NCBI GenBank assembly: GCA_949285075.1
Contig: CASDXF010000038.1
Coordinates: 1-48,048, forward strand
Length of the DNA stretch: 48,048 bases
Reading direction: 5' to 3'
From: an uncultured Bacteroides sp.
GTDB taxonomy: Bacteria; Bacteroidota; Bacteroidia; Bacteroidales; Bacteroidaceae
Below the pieces are notes generated by a model. The model ran no database searches and was not told the DNA's origin. It saw only the letters and a list, made by a program, of their open reading frames with translations. The position numbers were made by a program, and so were the translations under genes. Every line of letters begins with the position of its first letter. Position 1 is the first letter of the stretch. Positions 24,834-32,024 of this stretch are shown here, one piece after another.

Positions 24834-26498
24834 ATGGAGCAAGAGCAACGGTTTATCGACTATGTCGAGCAAAGCATCGTGAAGAACTGGGACAGGAACG
24901 CCCTGACGGACTACAAGGGGATTACCCTGCAATACAAGGACGTGGCGCGCAAGATAGCCAAGTTCCACATCGTACTTGAAACTGCGGGCATCAAGCCCGG
25001 AGACAAGATAGCGGTATGCGGACGCAACAGCGCCCACTGGGCGGTGACCTTCCTCGCCACCATTACCTACGGGGCAGTCATCGTACCCATCCTGCACGAG
25101 TTCAAGGCGGACAACATACACAACATCGTGAACCACTCGGAGGCGAAGCTGCTCTTCGTGGGCGACCAGATGTGGGAGAACCTGAACGAGGAGCGCATGC
25201 CCCTGCTCGAAGGCATCGCCCTGCTGAACGACTTCGAGCCGCTGGTGTCGAGGAACGAGAGGCTGAGCTACGCCTTCGACCACCGCAACGCCATCTACGG
25301 CGAGCGATACCCCAAGAACTTCCGGCCCGAACACATACACTACCGCAAGGACGAGCCCGAGGAGCTGGCCGTCATCAACTACACGTCGGGGACGACAGGA
25401 TACTCGAAGGGCGTGATGCTGCCCTACCGCAGCCTGTGGTCCAACGTGGCCTACTGCCACGAGATGCTCCGCGTGAAGCCCGGAGACCGCATCGTCTCCA
25501 TGCTCCCCATGGGACACGTGTTCGGCATGGTCTACGACTTCCTCTACGGGTTCTCGGCCGGAGCGCACATCTACTTCCTCACGCGGATGCCCTCGCCGAA
25601 AATCATCAAGCAGTCCTTCTCCGAAATCAAGCCGAAGGTCATCGCGAGCGTGCCCCTAGTGGTGGAGAAGATAGTAAAGAAGGACATCCTGCCGAGGGTG
25701 GACAGCACCATAGGCAAGCTGCTGCTGAGGGTACCCATCATCAACGACAAGATTAAGGCCGCCGCGCGGCAGGCGGTGATGGAAATCTTCGGCGGCGAGT
25801 TCGACGAGATAATCATCGGAGGGGCGCCGTTCAACGCCGAGGTGGAGGCCTTCCTCAAGAAGATTGGCTTCCCCTACACCATAGCCTACGGCATGACCGA
25901 GTGCGGCCCCATCATCTGCTCAAGCCGGTGGGAGACGCTGAAGCTGGCCTCCTGCGGAAAGGCGGCGAGCCGGATGGAGGTGCGCGTGGAATCGCCCGAC
26001 CCCCATAGCCAAGCCGGAGAAATCGTCTGCAGGGGGACGAACATGATGCTAGGCTACTACAAGAACCCCGAGGCCACGGCCCAGATTATCGACGAGCGGG
26101 GGTGGCTGCACACCGGAGACCTCGCCACCATAGACGACGAGGGATACATCACCGTCAAGGGACGGAGCAAGAACATGCTGCTCACCTCCAGCGGGCAGAA
26201 CATCTATCCGGAGGAGATAGAGAGCAAGCTGAACAACATGCCCTACGTCTCGGAGTCGCTCGTCGTGCTGCAACAGGGCCGCATCGTGGCGCTCATCTAC
26301 CCCGACTTCGACGAGGCCTTCGCCAACGGGCTGCAGCCGGACGACATCATGAAGGTGATGGAGAACAACCGCGCCGAGCTGAACGCGCAGCTCCCCGCCT
26401 ACAGCCAGATAGCGAAAGTCAAGATACACTACGAGGAGTTCGAGAAGACGGCCAAGAAGTCCATCAAGCGCTTCCTCTATCAGGAGGCGAAGGGCTGA
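24834..26498 (+). CDS. AMP-binding long-chain fatty acid-CoA ligase family protein
   Basis: 554 aa from MEQEQRFIDYVEQSIV (ATG 24834). Adenylate-forming motifs: P-loop-like YTSGTTGYSKGVML, aromatic/ATP motif AYGMTECGPIICSS, hinge and Asp in LHTGDLATIDDEGYITVKGR, and the C-terminal catalytic Lys in FEKTAKKSIKRFLY. It activates a carboxylic acid, most likely a fatty acid, to its CoA thioester via an acyl-AMP. No neighbouring lipid genes. Very GC-rich. Ends 52 nt before a strong hairpin shared with the opposite strand. Confidence 0.88.
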   Translation: MEQEQRFIDYVEQSIVKNWDRNALTDYKGITLQYKDVARKIAKFHIVLETAGIKPGDKIAVCGRNSAHWAVTFLATITYGAVIVPILHEFKADNIHNIVNHSEAKLLFVGDQMWENLNEERMPLLEGIALLNDFEPLVSRNERLSYAFDHRNAIYGERYPKNFRPEHIHYRKDEPEELAVINYTSGTTGYSKGVMLPYRSLWSNVAYCHEMLRVKPGDRIVSMLPMGHVFGMVYDFLYGFSAGAHIYFLTRMPSPKIIKQSFSEIKPKVIASVPLVVEKIVKKDILPRVDSTIGKLLLRVPIINDKIKAAARQAVMEIFGGEFDEIIIGGAPFNAEVEAFLKKIGFPYTIAYGMTECGPIICSSRWETLKLASCGKAASRMEVRVESPDPHSQAGEIVCRGTNMMLGYYKNPEATAQIIDERGWLHTGDLATIDDEGYITVKGRSKNMLLTSSGQNIYPEEIESKLNNMPYVSESLVVLQQGRIVALIYPDFDEAFANGLQPDDIMKVMENNRAELNAQLPAYSQIAKVKIHYEEFEKTAKKSIKRFLYQEAKG

Positions 26499-26541
26499 CC
26501 CCGCGCGGAAAGGCCCGCGGAGAACGGACAACGAAGGGACG

Positions 26542-26581
26542 AAAAAAAAGACGGCCGGGCTGTCTCGCGACGCCCGGCCGT
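26542..26581 (-). terminator. Strong bidirectional hairpin; U-run on the minus side
   Basis: ACGGCCGGGC (26551-26560) pairs perfectly with GCCCGGCCGT (26572-26581). On the reverse strand the stem is followed at once by eight T (26549-26542), a textbook intrinsic terminator. It would end a minus-strand transcript that runs through the repeats at 26682-27137 from the HU-like gene at 27170-28003, and may also stop the forward ligase transcript. Confidence 0.85.
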
Positions 26582-26681
26582 ACCCATGTTTAACCTTAAT
26601 TTTACATGAAAAAAACAAAGAACTTCACGTCAAAGGGTTCATTGTCCCCAGAATGAAATTCAGCAAGTAAAACCAGACTTC

Positions 26682-26973
26682 GGATATTCACATACCCTCC
26701 GCCCAGCAATAGTTATGAAATCAAAATGAAAAACACGCAAAAGCTCGGGTATTCACATACCCTTACACTTTCTGATAATATCAATACCTAATACCTTGAA
26801 AAAAGGATACCCTCGTATCCTTGCTAATTCGTGAAAGGCCGGAGGATATTCGCATACCCTCCGGCCGAAACTTAAATACCTATTACTGCTTAAGGATATT
26901 CACATACCCATTCACACAAAAAATACTTCTATAGCTTCTAATAATCTGTGGGCTTAGGGATATTCACATACCC
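26682..26973 (-). repeat. Array D: five dispersed hairpins with GNRA tetraloops on the minus strand
   Basis: The forward 16-mer GGATATTCACATACCC or a close variant occurs at 26682, 26747, 26844, 26894 and 26958. Read on the minus strand each is GGGTAT-GTGA-ATATCC, a 6-bp stem (one G-U pair) closed by a GNRA loop. Copy 2 has a fully Watson-Crick stem (ATACCC). Copy 3 has loop GCGA, still GNRA, and a stem extended to 13 bp (26837-26866). Copy 5 has one extra pair. A separate 8-bp hairpin AAGGATAC-CCTC-GTATCCTT lies at 26803-26822. Spacing is irregular (65, 97, 50, 64), so it is not a CRISPR. Strand choice is supported by the wobble pairs, the GNRA loops and the minus-strand terminator at 26542. 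Confidence 0.9.
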
Positions 26974-27068
26974 CGCCGCCAAAAAGAACTATCAATTTAC
27001 CTTAATACTTCCATATATGCTGTGCAGTACAAATTAATATCCTTTTTAATATGGAGGCTCTCCCTACT

Positions 27069-27137
27069 AGGCTCGGGAGACGTGACCCAAGAGGCTCGGG
27101 AAGCGTGACCCAAGAGGCTCGGGAAGCGTGACCCAAG
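27069..27137. repeat. Array C: three tandem 23-nt direct repeats
   Basis: Units 27069-27091, 27092-27114 and 27115-27137; the last two are identical (AGGCTCGGGAAGCGTGACCC then AAG) and the first differs by a GA/AG swap. A partial fourth (AGGCT) follows. Each unit can form a small stem GGG...CCC with an outer CTC/GAG. It lies 33 nt after the stop of the HU-like gene, inside its predicted 3' untranslated region. Confidence 0.9.
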
Positions 27138-27169
27138 AGGCTGTGACACCCCTCCATATTTCCTTTCAC

Positions 27170-28003
27170 CTATACTATTGGGTCTGGTGACTCCTCGTCA
27201 TCGTCGTCACCTCCCGGAAGAACTGGGTCTGGAGCTTCTTGGTCATCCCCGCCGCCGGTGTTCTCCTCTCCCAAGAGGAAGGGGAACGTATAAGTCCGCG
27301 GGGCCTTCAGCACGGTTCCACTCTTTGAATATTGCGTCACCACGCTCAGCGTATAGAGCTTCTCGTCGTCAAGGGCGGGAAGCATCACGATGAGCTTCGA
27401 TGGCATGTTCTCTATGAAGACCGACACTTTAAGCGGTTGCGCGTCCGGCTCGTCGGGCGTGAAGTAAACGCCCACCGACGGGTCGTCTCCCGTTATCTTC
27501 AATAAGCTTCCCTCTATCACGGCGGGGCCTCCGGCGGTCAGCAGACCGTTGACGCTCTTCGTGGTAGAGTCGGTGATGGAGTTGATGACCGGCCCGGTCG
27601 TGGCCGTGCCGTGACATACCACCCTTACCTCTTTCAGCGTGCGACGCAGCAGCGCTCCGGGCGTGTAGGCCACGCTCAGCGAGTGTTGCTCGCTGTCGAA
27701 CTGCGCGTCTTGTCCAATGAACGACCCGCGTACGGTGACGAGGTACTGCCCTACTCCGTCCACCACGCTCTTTCCCTCGGCTATGGCCTCAACCTTTGCT
27801 TGGTCGGCCATCGTGAGGATATTCTCTATCGTCTCCTGACGATACTCCGTGCGTTCCGCCACAATACGGGCGGCGATTTCGGCGTTGTGCAGGGTTCCCG
27901 TCACGCGGGCCCGTCCTGAATAGTCGCCCTTCTTTCCTGTTATCACGTTCTCGTACAAGTCTACGTTCAGCGTGATTACTTCCGATTTTGTAGCCATAGG
28001 CAT
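27170..28003 (-). CDS. HU-like DNA-binding protein with C-terminal DUF4469 (Ig-like) domain
   Basis: 277 aa. Residues about 1-125 resemble the Bacteroidales HU/IHF-like N-domain of DUF4469 proteins (VITLNVDLYENVITGKKGDY, IENILTMADQAKVEAIAEGK, GALLRRTLKEVRV). Residues about 135-245 form an Ig-like DUF4469 domain (GPVINSITDSTTKSVNGLLT, GGPAVIEGSLLKITGDDPSV, ending TYTFPFLLGEE). The tail is Gly/Asp-rich and ends ESPDPIV, with an internal relative EAPDPVLPGG. The same seven terminal residues end the HU-like protein at 37073. Start ATG 28003 or two codons later. Good promoter at 28050-28079; long repeat-bearing 3' region to a terminator at 26542. Presumed nucleoid-associated; function not known. 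Confidence 0.75.
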   Translation of the reverse strand: MPMATKSEVITLNVDLYENVITGKKGDYSGRARVTGTLHNAEIAARIVAERTEYRQETIENILTMADQAKVEAIAEGKSVVDGVGQYLVTVRGSFIGQDAQFDSEQHSLSVAYTPGALLRRTLKEVRVVCHGTATTGPVINSITDSTTKSVNGLLTAGGPAVIEGSLLKITGDDPSVGVYFTPDEPDAQPLKVSVFIENMPSKLIVMLPALDDEKLYTLSVVTQYSKSGTVLKAPRTYTFPFLLGEENTGGGDDQEAPDPVLPGGDDDDEESPDPIV

Positions 28004-28025
28004 TAGTTTTAAAATGATTAATTAG

Positions 28026-28044
28026 GATTAACCGGGGGTTAATC
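28026..28044. promoter_or_regulatory. Inverted repeat in the leader of the HU-like gene
   Basis: GATTAACC (28026-28033) and GGTTAATC (28037-28044) are perfect inverted copies with a 3-nt gap, placed between the predicted transcript start and the ATG. Could be an operator or a leader hairpin. Confidence 0.45.
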
Positions 28045-28049
28045 GTGCG

Positions 28050-28079
28050 CAAAGTTACAGTAATCCGCGGAATATCAAA
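28050..28079 (-). promoter_or_regulatory. Promoter of the HU-like gene at 27170
   Basis: Reverse strand: -33 TTTG (28079-28076), 18-nt spacer, -7 TAACTTTG (28057-28050). Both Bacteroidetes elements are present at near-standard spacing, about 47 nt before the ATG. Confidence 0.6.
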
Positions 28080-28119
28080 GCGAATAGGAAAATAAATTCG
28101 GCCGCGGGGTGAAAAAAGG

Positions 28120-29307
28120 TCAGCGGGCGACGAGGACGAACGCCCGGTAGCGGGTGTCCGGAGTCACCGGAACGAGGGGCATGTATCCGGAGCGGACGCG
28201 CCCTCCCTCCGTCAGCAAGGGACGCTCGCGCTCCATGCGGCGGTGCTCCTCCATCGCCTCGCCGGGCTTCGGGCTGTAGGTCACCCTGAACTCCCCCTCC
28301 GCCCCGGGAGCCAGCCAGCGGTCGGCCACGCGCCGGGCCACCACGCCCATGTTCATCCGCAGGTTTATCTCCACGCAGGGGTGCACGCGGTATTCGGGCG
28401 ACGCGCCGGGAAAGCGGCACACCATCATGTCTACCCCGAGGTATCCCCGGTAGTAGCCGCCGAACGTCTCCTCGATGGCGTCCGTCAGGACGGCGCGCAG
28501 CCGCTCAATCGCCTCGGCGGGGACGAGGGCGGAGAGGAGGCTCAGTATCCGCCCGTCGCTCATCAGGGCGTTGCCCGCGTACATTCCGCTACCGCTGGTA
28601 CGGAAGAGGGAGTATCCGGCGAAGGCCACCTCGCCCCGCCCGCCGACGCGGAACTCCATGGCGAAGTCCTGCACATTATTATATATAGGCTCGCCCACTA
28701 CCCCGCCTTGCTCGGCGCACACCCGGGCGCACCATCCGGCGACGGGCGGCGTGAATCCTCCCGCGCACCAGTTCAGCCCCTTTCCGCTGCCCGAGAGGGG
28801 AGCCTTCAGGAGGCAGGGACCGCCGCGCTCCACAAACGCCCCGCACTCGTCCGCCGTCCTCAGGTAGACGGAGCGGCCGCAGAAGCGCTCGTCCAAGCGC
28901 AGCCGCGGCAGCAGCTCGACGGCACTCAGGCGATGGGCGCCTTCCCTCAGCCGGGCGAGGAGATGGTCGGAAGGGAGCTTCCCCGGGTCGACCCCCGCGT
29001 CGGCGAGCCTCCGCTTCAGGGCGGGATTCCATCCCCACGGCGACAGCCGCGTCCGCCCGTCCAGTCCGCCAAGCTCGGGCTCGGTGAGCAGCGACACGCC
29101 GTGGCCGAAACGCTCCTCCGCGGCCCGCAGGAAGTCCAGATGATAGGCCGACGGGGCCAGTACGGCGTCGCCCGGCTCAGCGTACCACGCAGGCAGCGAG
29201 GCCAGCTCAGCGGCCATCCGGCGCGCCGAGGCGGGAGCCATGTAGTTGGCCTCTCCGTTGGCCAACGCCATGTCGTGTTCAGGATTGAAGATGTGGAGCG
29301 CGCGCAT
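28120..29307 (-). CDS. Conserved ATP-grasp-like protein, function unknown
   Basis: 395 aa, cytoplasmic, no signal. Starts MRALHIFNPEHDMALANGEA, a conserved opening I associate with an uncharacterised Bacteroidetes family. A nucleotide-binding loop of ATP-grasp type is visible in CLLKAPLSGSGKGLNW, with later acidic/Asn metal motif CVEINLRMNMGVVARR and an intervening GYLGVDMMVC. These suggest ATP-dependent carboxylate-amine ligase chemistry, but no substrate motif is evident. The most GC-rich gene in the window. Third in a minus-strand run after the LysM protein and the porin-like gene; 53 nt after the latter. Confidence 0.6.
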   Translation of the reverse strand: MRALHIFNPEHDMALANGEANYMAPASARRMAAELASLPAWYAEPGDAVLAPSAYHLDFLRAAEERFGHGVSLLTEPELGGLDGRTRLSPWGWNPALKRRLADAGVDPGKLPSDHLLARLREGAHRLSAVELLPRLRLDERFCGRSVYLRTADECGAFVERGGPCLLKAPLSGSGKGLNWCAGGFTPPVAGWCARVCAEQGGVVGEPIYNNVQDFAMEFRVGGRGEVAFAGYSLFRTSGSGMYAGNALMSDGRILSLLSALVPAEAIERLRAVLTDAIEETFGGYYRGYLGVDMMVCRFPGASPEYRVHPCVEINLRMNMGVVARRVADRWLAPGAEGEFRVTYSPKPGEAMEEHRRMERERPLLTEGGRVRSGYMPLVPVTPDTRYRAFVLVAR

Positions 29308-29360
29308 AGCCTTCGCGAATTGATAGCGGAGCGTCTCCGCCGGCCCGGAGGCCCGGCGGT

Positions 29361-30080
29361 CTATTTCTTCAGGTCGAACAGGTAGGTGAGCTTTACGCTA
29401 ATCGTCCCGTGGGCCGCCCTCGCGAAGTAGTCCTTCTTCGTGGTGCTGTAGAAATCCGACAGCGCGAAGTAATACCTTCCCTCCACGATGAAGCTCCCGG
29501 CCTTCTTGGTTCTCAGCTCAAGACCCGCCCCTCCGGTGATTCCGTAGTCGAACTTGTTGGGTATCTTGTTTCCGTAGACCTCCTTCTGCGTGTCGGTCAG
29601 CGAGTTCATGTCTATGTTCCTCATCTCCTCCGACTCCCCTATCAGGAAGCTGATTTGGGGGCCCAAGTTAAGGAAGAACTGCGCCCCGTAATCCTTTCCG
29701 AAGGCCAGATGCGCCAAGAAGGGGATGTCGATGTAGGTCATCTTCCGGCTATATCCCAGACTGGTGTCCTCTACGGTATTCCCTTGCTCGTCGATGTACT
29801 CGAACCGCTCGGTCCATCCCCTCTGCGAAATGTTCAGCTCCACCTGCGCCCCGCATATCATCGCGAAGTACTTCTCCGAGATGTACCTCGCCGTGAGGCC
29901 TCCGGTTATCCCCATCTGGCTGTTCTGGTTGATGGTGGGCGAGAATGACACACTGTTCAGGTTGACTCCCCCGCTGACTCCCACGGCGAAGTTCTGCCTC
30001 ATCTCCTCGATTTGCGCGCTGACGGGCAGCGTAAGGCCCGCACAGCACAATATGGCAATCAATTTTTTCCTTATCCTCAT
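29361..30080 (-). CDS. Porin-family outer-membrane beta-barrel protein
   Basis: 239 aa with signal peptide (LIAILCCAGLTLPVSAQ, cleavage about residue 22). PorT/OMP_b-brl_2-like barrel: NFAVGVSGGVNLNSVSF, MGITGGLTARYISEKYFAMI, YIDIPFLAHLAFGKDYGAQF, FLNLGPQISFLIGE, DYGITGGAGLELRTKKAG, and last strand HGTISVKLTYLFDL. Predicted eight-stranded barrel; role unknown, PorT-type members assist the type IX secretion machinery but this one is not clearly PorT. 15 nt after the LysM gene, so the two are probably translated together at the envelope. Confidence 0.8.
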   Translation of the reverse strand: MRIRKKLIAILCCAGLTLPVSAQIEEMRQNFAVGVSGGVNLNSVSFSPTINQNSQMGITGGLTARYISEKYFAMICGAQVELNISQRGWTERFEYIDEQGNTVEDTSLGYSRKMTYIDIPFLAHLAFGKDYGAQFFLNLGPQISFLIGESEEMRNIDMNSLTDTQKEVYGNKIPNKFDYGITGGAGLELRTKKAGSFIVEGRYYFALSDFYSTTKKDYFARAAHGTISVKLTYLFDLKK

Positions 30081-30095
30081 AGCGGCGTCTCCGGA

Positions 30096-31865
30096 TTATT
30101 CGAACTCCAACTTCTCCAACTCAAACCTCGGGGTGAAGTGGATGAAGAACACTTTCTTATTGATGAATCCTCCCCAATTGTTCACCCGCTCAAACATGAA
30201 TCCCGTCTGTATCGGGGTCAGGCTCATCTTGCTCAGGTTACTCTCAAGCGCCGAGCCGTACCGCGAGAGCCCCTTCAGGAAGAAGAACCCGGTGTCGAAC
30301 CCGAGCATGGCGTAGTTGGGGTATTTGCTGCTCAGGTCCTTCGAGTACCACTTGTGGTACGCGTTGGTGAACCTCACGGCGGCGGGGAACAGCGTATTGG
30401 TATAGAAGGAGGAATAGAAATAGGTATCTAGCTCGAAGAAGCTCTCCAGATGGTCGCGGGTGTAGGTCTGCCATTCGGGATAACCGAACAGGTGCATATC
30501 CTGCGACAGGGAGTCCCGGGCCAGAAGCACCAGTTGAGGCAAGGCCTTTATCAGCAGCACGTTGCTTCCTGACGTAGGCACGAAGACGTTCTGCTTGTCC
30601 TCGCGAAGAGCCGCCTTCAGTTTCTCCTTGTCCGCGCTCTCGCTCACCGTCCGCATAGGCACGCCCTTGCTCTTCAGGTCCTGCTTCAGCCCCTTAATGA
30701 ATTCCGCCTTGCCCTTATCGGGGGTCGACGGCTCGATGAAAATGACATGGGCGTTAGGGAACTGCCTCGTAAAATGGTCGTACACTTCGGAGTACAGGTA
30801 AGACTGCGGCGTATTAATCTGATAAATATTGGGATTGTTGAATACCTCCTTTCCTCTTTGGGAGAAAGGTATCACGAGCCGGATATCGTTCTTCTTCGCG
30901 AACTCGGAGAGCGGCTTTATCTGCGCTTGGTGCATAGGGCCGAAGATGATGTTCATCCGCTTCAGCTCCTTCTTCTCTAAAATGGCGTTCAGCGACGCCA
31001 CGTCCTTGCCCGAGTCGTATACGTATAAGTCGATGGACGTGCCCGTACGCTTCAGGCTATCCACCGCCATCAGGAAGCCCTCGTAATATTCCACCATGCG
31101 CCTGTCCTCGTGGAACGGCAGCAGCAGCGCCGCCTTCACCGTCGCAATCTTCTCGGGCGTTTCCCTGTTCTTCTCGAACAGCTCGCTGTCGCTCGGCGGA
31201 ATAACCTCGTCTTTTCCCTTCACCGGAGAGGACGGCTCCGCGACGACGGGATAAGGAATGCACAGCAGCTGCCCCCTCTTCATTCCCTTTTTCAACTCAG
31301 GGTTCGCGTCGATGAGTTCCTGCTCGCTGATGCCGTACTTACGGCTTACGCTGAAGATGGTCTCGCGGCGCTTCACCTTGTGCATCTCCCGGCATCGGGA
31401 CCTTACCGGACCCTGTATGGCCGTTACCGTGTCTTTCTTCGGCTTTTCTTTCGCCTTAGATTCCGCCTTCCCCTCCTCTTGCGGAATGAGAATCACCTGT
31501 CCGATACGGAAATTCTCCGCGCTCAGTCCGGGATTCGCCTCGCAAATCGCCTTAACGCTTACCTTATATAAGACACTTAGCTTATATAGGGTCTCCCCGG
31601 CTTGAATGGTATGAAAGGTTTCTTTCTTCTTATCCTGCATTTTAGGAATCTTCAGCGTCTGGCCGGCGTATATCTTCTCCTCACACCCGGGATTCAGGCG
31701 AATAATGTCCTCCGTCGTTACATTATACATGATAGAGATGGAGTACAGGCTCTGCCCCTTTTCTATAGTGTGTAAGAAATAAGATTGGTTTTCTTGCGCC
31801 ATACCGAGTGTGTACGAAGCGCTTATCAGCAATAGGAAGATAAGTATCCGATATGTATGTTTCAT
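30096..31865 (-). CDS. LysM-domain protein fused to a periplasmic-binding (type I) fold
   Basis: 589 aa from MKHTYRILIFLLLISASYTL (the upstream in-frame Met at 31901 overlaps the promoter). Signal peptide to about residue 23. Three LysM repeats follow: HTIEKGQSLYSISIMYNVTT, HTIQAGETLYKLSVLYKVSV and HKVKRRETIFSVSRKYGISE, each ending in a x-L-x-I-P strand. After a charged linker, residues about 230-585 look like a type I periplasmic-binding fold (KAALLLPFHEDRRMVEYYEG, NIIFGPMHQAQIKPLSEFAK, HVIFIEPSTPDKGKAEFIKG), similar in layout to LpoA and amino-acid-binding proteins. LysM binds peptidoglycan, so it is likely a cell-wall-tethered periplasmic protein. Divergent from uvrA. Confidence 0.85.
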   Translation of the reverse strand: MKHTYRILIFLLLISASYTLGMAQENQSYFLHTIEKGQSLYSISIMYNVTTEDIIRLNPGCEEKIYAGQTLKIPKMQDKKKETFHTIQAGETLYKLSVLYKVSVKAICEANPGLSAENFRIGQVILIPQEEGKAESKAKEKPKKDTVTAIQGPVRSRCREMHKVKRRETIFSVSRKYGISEQELIDANPELKKGMKRGQLLCIPYPVVAEPSSPVKGKDEVIPPSDSELFEKNRETPEKIATVKAALLLPFHEDRRMVEYYEGFLMAVDSLKRTGTSIDLYVYDSGKDVASLNAILEKKELKRMNIIFGPMHQAQIKPLSEFAKKNDIRLVIPFSQRGKEVFNNPNIYQINTPQSYLYSEVYDHFTRQFPNAHVIFIEPSTPDKGKAEFIKGLKQDLKSKGVPMRTVSESADKEKLKAALREDKQNVFVPTSGSNVLLIKALPQLVLLARDSLSQDMHLFGYPEWQTYTRDHLESFFELDTYFYSSFYTNTLFPAAVRFTNAYHKWYSKDLSSKYPNYAMLGFDTGFFFLKGLSRYGSALESNLSKMSLTPIQTGFMFERVNNWGGFINKKVFFIHFTPRFELEKLEFE

Positions 31866-31898
31866 CAAATTATAACGTTGGTTCTTGAAATCGAGGAA

Positions 31899-31906
31899 CA
31901 AAGGTA
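31899..31906 (-). promoter_or_regulatory. -7 element for the LysM gene
   Basis: Reverse-strand TACCTTTG fits TAnnTTTG, 33 nt before the ATG at 31865; it also overlaps the rejected upstream start. Confidence 0.5.
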
Positions 31907-31992
31907 CAAATAAAGGCCAATATCTTCCTAAGATTTCAGTTAAGAAAATAATATTGTCCCTTTTTGTAGGGGTATATTTCGGACGGAAACAT

Positions 31993-32000
31993 TAATTTTG
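31993..32000 (+). promoter_or_regulatory. -7 element for uvrA
   Basis: TAATTTTG fits TAnnTTTG and ends 24 nt before the ATG at 32025. A TTTG at 31963-31966 is too far away (26 nt) for a standard -33 box. Confidence 0.5.
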
Positions 32001-32024
32001 CGTCATTTATGCAAGGAAGAGAAT

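Noticed and set aside
26682-26973. CRISPR array
   Set aside because: Repeats are only 16 nt, spacing is irregular (50-97 nt), spacers are not uniform, and no cas gene is present; the hairpin/GNRA pattern explains it better.
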